Part shown: positions 38,708-45,000 of the stretch, in pieces
How the letters are laid out: each line of letters opens with the position of its first letter
How positions within the stretch are numbered: position 1 is the first letter of the stretch
From: Hydractinia symbiolongicarpus
Taxonomy: Eukaryota > Cnidaria > Hydrozoa > Anthoathecata > Hydractiniidae
Assembly (NCBI RefSeq): GCF_029227915.1
Contig: NC_079882.1
Span: 14,842,501 to 14,887,500 of the forward strand
Length of the DNA: 45,000 bases
Direction of reading: 5' to 3'
The notes under the pieces: model-generated
The model's database searches: none
Told to the model about the DNA's origin: nothing
Seen by the model: only the letters and a program-made list of their open reading frames with translations
Position numbers and translations under genes: made by a program

Positions 38708-41700
38708 TTAATCTTCCTTCAATTCCTGCTTAATAGTAACAGTCTCAGCTTCCTTAGGTGGCTTTTGCTCTTCTTCCTCTATTGACGGCTGTTTATTTCG
38801 TCGTGACGTGCGACTTTTTCGATCACTGTCATTTTCTTCTGTTTTCACAGAACGAGATGAATGTCTTTTTCTGTGAAGGGAATTTTAGATTAGCAGAGAC
38901 AAATTGTATGAAAGAAAAATAATAAAATAATAATAGAAAAATGGATAAAAGTTAAACAGAGAAACCGATTACTTTTGAAAGAAATACATTTTTAAATTCG
39001 GGGAAGTTATTTCTACGAAATTTAAAAAAACTTTTCGCGAAATTAAGTTTATGCAAAAACTAATTTTCGAAAGATTTACATTTTTTCTTTCTTCTTAAAT
39101 ATTTTACTTCAGCAGTCTAAAAAACGGTGTAAATTGAAAAAATCCGTCATCAAATTCCTTTTGTCGCAAAATTCGCGGAAATTAACTTAAGAGGCAAACT
39201 GTTCTGCAATAAAAGTTCATGGTGAGTGTTGATTTTTAAGACCAGGCTCGGTCTGCTCGATAAAATCTATAAATCAATTTAAATGTTAGATCTATCACGA
39301 TAAGAAAACAGTCAAAACTAAAAATTTTTTAAAATTGAAAATATTCGTAGAGTTATAAAAATTTGATATTTTTCTCAGACAAAACTGTGAACTTTCATCT
39401 AAAAACTTTACAGAACGACAACATATTAGCCCCAAAAAATAAACCAGTCTGTTTAAAATACAAGTTTTGTTTACATCTTTGTGAGTGCTGAATTATTTAA
39501 AATTAAGTATTCACATTTGCCAAACGGGTGTCTAAATTAAAAAAAATGGATTATATTTCTCTTTATTGTGATGGTCACGGGTCAATATACACATATCAAT
39601 TAAACAAGAGGGCTTGAAACGCTGATCAAATTAATGTATAGAATCATTTTTGATCAGCGTTTCAAGCCCTACACAATAGAGGAAACGGATAAACAAAATT
39701 CCAAAATAACATTTTTTGTATTAACCGGTCCTTGCTGACGTCATTAAAAAATTCAGTGACGGTTGTCTGTTCTATTGTTCTCCTGCCCAAGTGGATTTTT
39801 TGACGGGCTTTATCGACTAGTTTAATAAATAACAGACGGGAAACATTCAACAACAAATCGAACGAGCCATATGGTGGGTTCATCTTAGTTATTTATTATA
39901 CTTAGTTATTTGTTATCTTAGTAGATTTTAGGATGTACAGATCTTTTAATGTGAGTTACTTTCGATTTAAATTTTATTTCTCTGCACGATACTTTCACAA
40001 TCAGTTATAATAAAGTCAATAGCTTTTAATCTCCGCTTCTTAACTCTTATATGAATTGCTCTATAGTAAAAGATTAATTCTACGGAAAAAATATCGCCTA
40101 TAATGAAAGCTTTTTTCCAAACTTCGTTTTTAAATAAATAATTGACATTACCTGTCAGAAGATGATTTTGAATGATCTCGACTTCTTCTTGACTCAGAAC
40201 GGTCCTAAATGGAAACGTTTTTTTTTAATCCATAAACTAGGATAAGATATAACAGAATAAATCAACTCTTTTAACTTACACGGTCTCTTCTTGAGGATCT
40301 TTCACGGTCTCGATCACTTCTGTCACGATCACTTCTGTCTCGATGCCGTCTGAATGATACGTAGAGAAGACATTATGTACTAAATCTTACGACAATGCGA
40401 GAATTCATAAAATTTCCACGTCGTCAGTGTTTTCAAATTTTAAGAAATCAAATAAAATGTCAAAATATCTTCTTAAATCTGGTGTTACAGGTAATATCTA
40501 AAATGCACGTCGCTTCACGTGAATTAGGTAGATATATCTGCTTACCTGTGTCGTGATGATTCGCGCCTACTCCTATGGCGTCTGTTTTCTCCGTCGCTGT
40601 CAAAATCACTATCACTATGTCCAAACTGGCCAGCGTAACCGGAGGAAGGCATTCCAGGGTGCACAAAGTTGTCTAAACATTTTAGTTTCATAAAACGGCT
40701 TTATGAAAAAGCGTGTCGATTTTAAAGGAACAGGCCAAGAAAAACAAATAATACAGAATGAAAAGACAACTCTTTTCTCTGGACATAATAGAAGTTCGCA
40801 ACACATTTTTGAGCTGTGTTTACATAAAATAACAAGACAAGAACAATTTTTAGTGCTAGTAAAGTTAAGTTGTGTTGGTAAAGAGAAGATTTGTGCAAGA
40901 AGCGTTGCACTCTATTGGATTCATTTGCTGTAAAATCATACCCATATTTGGCGGCGGAAATATTTGTGATCCACCAGCAACAGGTTGAATCCCTAAAAAT
41001 GGCAAAAAAAGAAGTAATTTTTTTGATGAGCGCAACATTTTGTGTTACTTTCTATAAAATTATAAAAAATCATCAACCTCCTAAACCTGGACCGCCATGT
41101 GGCAGATATTGAAAGGCTGGTGGCATGACTGACGTCATCATAGATGGTGCGCCTGAATACAAATGTAAACAAATGCATTATGGAAGATACATCAAGAATA
41201 ATCTGCCTTGCATGAATCTTCCTTAATCTTGTCCAGAAAGTAAAAAATCTACATGCGAAAACAACATAGGCAATTCCGTACCTATAGATTGTATTTGTTG
41301 ACCTTGCGAAGAATTTTGAGAATCCGCTGTCATGCCAGTGGTCTCGCCTTTCGAACTGGTTGGTTGCAACATTTGCTGGCCAGCCAGCGGATTATACACC
41401 ACAGCGCCGTTAGGCAATGCTATATTGTGCGGATAGAAAAATGGTTTAAATGTGTGAAAGAGATATTATGATTTCATGCACAGTCAATTAAATTGCAGGA
41501 TTTCGTCATACATTTGTTATATGCTAACTATTTTTAACGTTGAAGCATTTTGTTGCGCGTTAAATTTTATTTTTTTAGGCAATTCGCTGTCTCAGTCAGT
41601 TGTTCACAATAAACTTAGAAAACACGCAAATTTGGCACATCAGTGTGACATTCAAACACAACAAAACATACATTTTAAAGACACGAAGTAGCGCAGTTAA

Positions 41701-44700
41701 AAAAACTGCAACCTAAATATTCTCGCATCAAATGTCACAGAAACTATATATGACGGCAGCAACAACAAAGGCGGTAGGCACGTTCGAATTATTTTAGAAA
41801 TAATAAATCAGAAAAGTGATGTCCGTAAGTTAAATTGTTTGTTGCGCCTTGGCATAAATGTTTGGGTTATTAGCCATATTTTTCAGATTTTATTATATTT
41901 TCGATTCCAAAAGGAACTCCGTATTGCGACATTTAATTATGTGATTTTAGCTTGTATAGTTAGTGCATCATGATATTTTCTAAATTGATAACCAGTGGCT
42001 AAAAATGACAAAAAGGTCAAAAATCCAAACAGAAGAATAACTATTGTAGTACTTGTGTATAAAGGTCGTTGTCCTGGAAATGGGGGTTGAGCCATGACAT
42101 GTGATGAACCAAGAGCTAACGCCAACAGCTCGTCTTCTTTCTGTTTTCGACGTGCGTCAGCTAAATTAAGCAATGGAATACAATAATATAAAATTTAAAA
42201 TTTATTATAAAACACTTAGCTTCGCTTTTGAGTTCTACTTTAGCACATTGCATAAGTTGAAAACACATTGTTATAATTTGTTGTGTTCATCGTCTATATT
42301 ATCAGGCCACTTCCGTCAGTATGTGACAAGCAAAGTGTATATATTTCTATTTTTTTTTTGATGTAGCCAAAAAGTTGTCTTATTTGTTAACTTTTCTGGC
42401 GTTACGGCACGAAGTCAATAACATTAATTTAACGTGGCTTAATTTAAAGTCTACAATGCACACACAACTTTAACGTCAAATAACTCGAAAACGAGGTGGT
42501 GATGTACGATGCAGGCGACGGGTATACAAATTTCTTGTATTGTGACAGGTCTTTGCCGACGTCGGCAAAATTTTTAAACCCTTAAATCTCCTTAAGCGTT
42601 CATCGAAAACCATGATCCTATACAATACTTGGATCAGCGTTTTAATCTCTACACAAGAGGCCAGGGGTAAATAAATTTCCAATTTTTTTTGCGTACATAC
42701 GGTTTTTGTTGACGTCATTAAAATTCAAGTGACGATTCTCTTTTCCATTGTTTTTTTGCATAAGTGGATTTTTCCACGGGCCTTATCGACTAGTCGTCTA
42801 TATTAAGCTACTTCTATCTGTGTTTCTGTGACAGGCAAAGTTGATGTGCTCATTTTCCTTTGATGTAGCGAAAAATGTCTTATTTGTTAACTTTTTTGAC
42901 GTTACGGCAACAACGTCAATAACATAGATTTAACGTCAATCTTCTTATATAATAATACGAAGTGTATGTGACGGTCATAGTGGATATCGCCATTTTCCTT
43001 TAATGTCGCTGAAATTTTCTTTGAAGTTGCCGAAAAAAGTATGTCTCAAATGTTAAAGTTTATGACATTACGGCGCGACGTCAATAACACTACTGTAACG
43101 TCAATATCCTATATTAAATTAATGAAGCCATTACAGTGCACCTAAAACTTTGAGGCCAAATAACTTGGAAACGAGGTGGTGACGTCAATGATTTTTCACC
43201 GCGTGGGTAACTAGGGACCAAATAGGACCAATTTGGGTAATTTTCCCAAACCTGGGTCCCCGAATCCGTTTCGGAATGGACGGGTTGATGACGTCATTGA
43301 AAAACATTCAAATCCTAATATCTCTGCAACCGTTTGTCAAAAATACGCGATCCTATACATTTTCTTGATAAGCGTTTCAAGACCTATACAATGAAGGTAA
43401 CGGGTATCTCCTTAGACGTTCGTCGCAAACATATGATTCTATACATTTTCTCGATCAGCGCTTTAATCTCTATACAATAGAGGCAACTTGAAAACAAGTT
43501 CTAAATTATTTTTTCTGGATGAGTTGCTGACGTTATCAAAATGCAACTGACCCTTTTTTTATTTTAATTCTGCCTGAGTGGATTTTTCCACGGACCTTAT
43601 CGACTAGTATATCTTAATTTAAATTAACGAAGCCATTACAATGCTGTTATAACCTGAGGCCAACTAACTTGAAAACGAGGTGGCGATATCAGTTATTTTT
43701 TACTGTCCAGGTAACTAGGGACATCTTGGGACCAAATTGGTGATCTCCGAATCCGTTTTGGATCTGACGGGTTGGTGACGTCATCCCTAACCTTTAAACC
43801 TCAATATCCCTGTCACCTTTCGTCAAAAGTACACGATCCTATACATTTTCTTGATCAGTGTTTCAAGCTATACACGATACAGACGGTTAAAAAAAATCCT
43901 AAAAAAAATTAACGTATTTTTACGGGTCAATGCTGACGTCATCAAAATTATATGACGGATTTCTTATTGTTTAACTGGGCTTTTTCTGCCTAAGTGGATT
44001 TTTCTATGGGTCTTATCCACGAGTTTAGTAAATAAAATAATTACCATCAGAACCAAGAACGTGAATAGAGCCTTCAACTTTACGGTCCGGTGGAGGACCT
44101 GCTTTCACCCGCGTCCTTCCATCTGGTAAAACTTCTATTTCAACTTGTGCAGCATTAGCGACAGGGTTTGCTGCAGTAACAGTCTAAAAGGGAAAATAAA
44201 AAAAATATTAAAAGTTGAACATATAAATCATTGCAGAGGATTGGTTTTATGTTATATATCTTGTATAAATAAGGCAGGGTTCACTTGGCCAGTTCGCAGT
44301 CAGAAGACAGGTTTTCGATTTATAAACACTTTCTTGACTACCTTACGACTATCTTATGTTGATTTTCTTCTTCCTTACACTATTTGAAATAAAAACTTAT
44401 GTAAAAACATACGTAAGTTTACGTTATATTTCATAATATTCCCTTTCTACGAATCAATATATTATGCTGGCTTCTTATAACTTTTATTTCATTTCGACTT
44501 ATAAAAGTTATTCTTACAATAGAGCGAGTGTAGCAGGGAGTAACCTTTTCAGCATAAGAACATGGCCACTTACATATGGGCCACGTTGACTGTCTAATCT
44601 CATTCGTCTTTGTTTTTCACAATATTGTTTCCATGTGTCTTCAGTAAATCCATAATTAAAATAATCACTAATGTCAGCACCTAAAATAAGAGCCCATTTT

Positions 44701-45000
44701 GTTTACTGTCAAGTCATTTAAATTCTTCTGAAACAAACCATATTAAGCTTTAACTTTAACTTCAAAGTCAATATACCCCAAAAAACTAATTTAAACGGAA
44801 ATAATGACAAATTTCGAAAATTACCTGGCTTTCTCCATGGCTTTTCATCTTGTTCAGTATCCAGATCGTACTCATAAATGGGTTGACCATTAATTAAACC
44901 AACAGTGTTTACATCTATCTTCTTTTGACCCTGTGTAGGAAGGGTGGCTGCTTTTACAGCACCTAAAGCTGTACCCTCTTTCTTCCAACTGAGAGGGGTG
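38708..45000 (-). CDS. FIP1L1: FIP1/FIP1L1 pre-mRNA 3'-end-processing factor (partial, ten coding exons)
   Basis: CPSF subunit that links poly(A) polymerase and CPSF30 to the polyadenylation signal in the nucleus. Exons on the minus strand: 45000(+)-44825, 44680-44574, 44183-44045, 41419-41282, 41152-41078, 40992-40942, 40672-40546, 40349-40280, 40204-40152 and 38870-38708 (stop TAA). All have GT/AG borders and compatible phases. The first two hold the Fip1 signature: [19 protein letters not shown], then [16 protein letters not shown] and YCEKQRR. Middle exons are Pro/Gly/Gln-rich; later ones are Arg/Asp/Ser-rich (repeated DRSDRD), and the end is Glu/Lys-rich, as in vertebrate FIP1L1. The N-terminus lies beyond the window. 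Large introns host the Helitron-like elements. Confidence 0.9.
39609..39670. repeat. 22-bp-arm perfect inverted repeat
   Basis: AGGGCTTGAAACGCTGATCAAA and its complement with an 18-base spacer. The arm sequence is the TTGATCAGCGTTTCAAG piece found within the Helitron-like elements, so this looks like two fragments head to head. Confidence 0.65.
39649..39820 (+). mobile_element. Helitron-like element, copy C (3' part)
   Basis: From TTGATCAGCGTTTCAAG to the 3' end TTTATCGACTAG|T; the terminal hairpin is weakened (GTGGATTTTTTGAC). Located in the last FIP1 intron. Confidence 0.55.
41889..42160 (-). CDS. Candidate alternative last exon of FIP1 with a membrane helix
   Basis: The acceptor CTTAATTTAG precedes an exon 42160-41937 in the phase needed to follow the 44183-44045 exon. 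It encodes 73 residues, from a charged [17 protein letters not shown] start through a strongly hydrophobic [20 protein letters not shown] helix to a stop, with a polyadenylation signal AATAAA (41889-41894, minus strand) 43 bases after it. It could give a short membrane-anchored FIP1 isoform, or be the last exon of another gene nested in the intron. Confidence 0.4.
42293..43106 (+). repeat. Three diverged copies of a Helitron-like 5' segment
   Basis: Segments at about 42293-42440, 42797-42940 and 42942-43106 share TC(T/C)TATATTA-type starts, GTGACxxxCA, TTTGATGTAGC, CTTATTTGTTAACTTTT, GACGTTACGGC and ACGTCAATAAC. Copy D lies between the first two. Confidence 0.5.
42450..42793 (+). mobile_element. 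Helitron-like element, copy D (3' part)
   Basis: GTGGATTTTTCCAC hairpin (42764-42777), CTAG at 42790-42793, then T. The body has the usual CTCGAAAACGAGGTGGTGAT and GATCAGCGTTT elements. Confidence 0.6.
43107..43607 (+). mobile_element. Helitron-like element, copy E (complete, 501 bp)
   Basis: 5' A|TCCTATATTAAATTAATG and 3' hairpin GTGGATTTTTCCAC followed by CTTATCGACTAG|T, an insertion between A and T as for Helitrons; no inverted ends, no target duplication. No coding capacity. Confidence 0.7.
43612..44023 (+). mobile_element. Helitron-like element, copy F
   Basis: It starts A|TCTTAATTTAAATTAACG four bases after copy E ends. The 3' end is degenerate (CCACGAG instead of CGACTAG). It ends 22 bp from a FIP1 exon. 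Confidence 0.55.

Overview
The window is animal nuclear DNA, AT-rich and dense in introns and transposons. Two host genes are readable: RPS21 (40S ribosomal protein S21, plus strand, five coding exons from 2273 to 12046) and a FIP1/FIP1L1 mRNA 3'-end-processing gene (minus strand, ten coding exons from 38708 to beyond 45000). The style of the transposon proteins, above all the Polinton set, recalls cnidarians and probably a hydrozoan. That assignment is inference from recalled family resemblance; no search was run.

Layout. 1-1822: a decayed hAT-like transposase end and the 3' end of a non-LTR retroelement. 2273-12046: RPS21, whose second intron (8.1 kb) holds a 407-bp repeat, a hAT-like deletion derivative, a retrovirus-type integrase relic, a PIF/Harbinger relic and a possible exon relic. 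12741-15866: a MITE, a second hAT-like deletion derivative with a tandem array, and unannotated DNA. 15867-34717: two copies of one palindrome-rich MITE in inverted orientation, enclosing a complete Polinton/Maverick. 33444-33762: a relic gene of another Polinton-like element. 35970-44023: several Helitron-like non-autonomous elements, most inside FIP1 introns or just downstream of the gene.

The main object is the Polinton (16163-32537, 16.4 kb), a virus-like self-synthesising transposon with both ends intact: 196/197-bp terminal inverted repeats about 97% identical and a perfect 6-bp target duplication, TGCGTT. It encodes protein-primed DNA polymerase B, a DDE integrase, an FtsK/A32-type packaging ATPase, a major capsid protein, several membrane or coiled-coil proteins presumed to be virion parts, an OB-like small protein, a SAP-like small protein, a BRO-family protein and a Fic-domain protein. 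No maturation protease was recognised. About half the genes carry frameshifts although the ends are nearly identical, so either decay is recent or some frameshifts are assembly errors.

The most unusual signals are inside the Polinton. (1) A 25-bp imperfect-palindrome repeat with core GAGCCGCYAGGCGATC occurs eight times, in intergenic gaps and inside reading frames, and was not seen in the flanks. (2) Start codons carry one of two short upstream motifs: AATAAA at 0-6 bases in thirteen genes, or TAAGAAA/TTAAAGAAA in four others. (3) Perfect or near-perfect hairpins sit on or next to stop codons at gene ends. (4) One membrane protein carries YPTL, PSAP and PPAY, three classes of ESCRT late-domain motif. 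Together these suggest a virus-like expression programme (early/late promoters, hairpin 3' ends) and possibly membrane-associated particle release.
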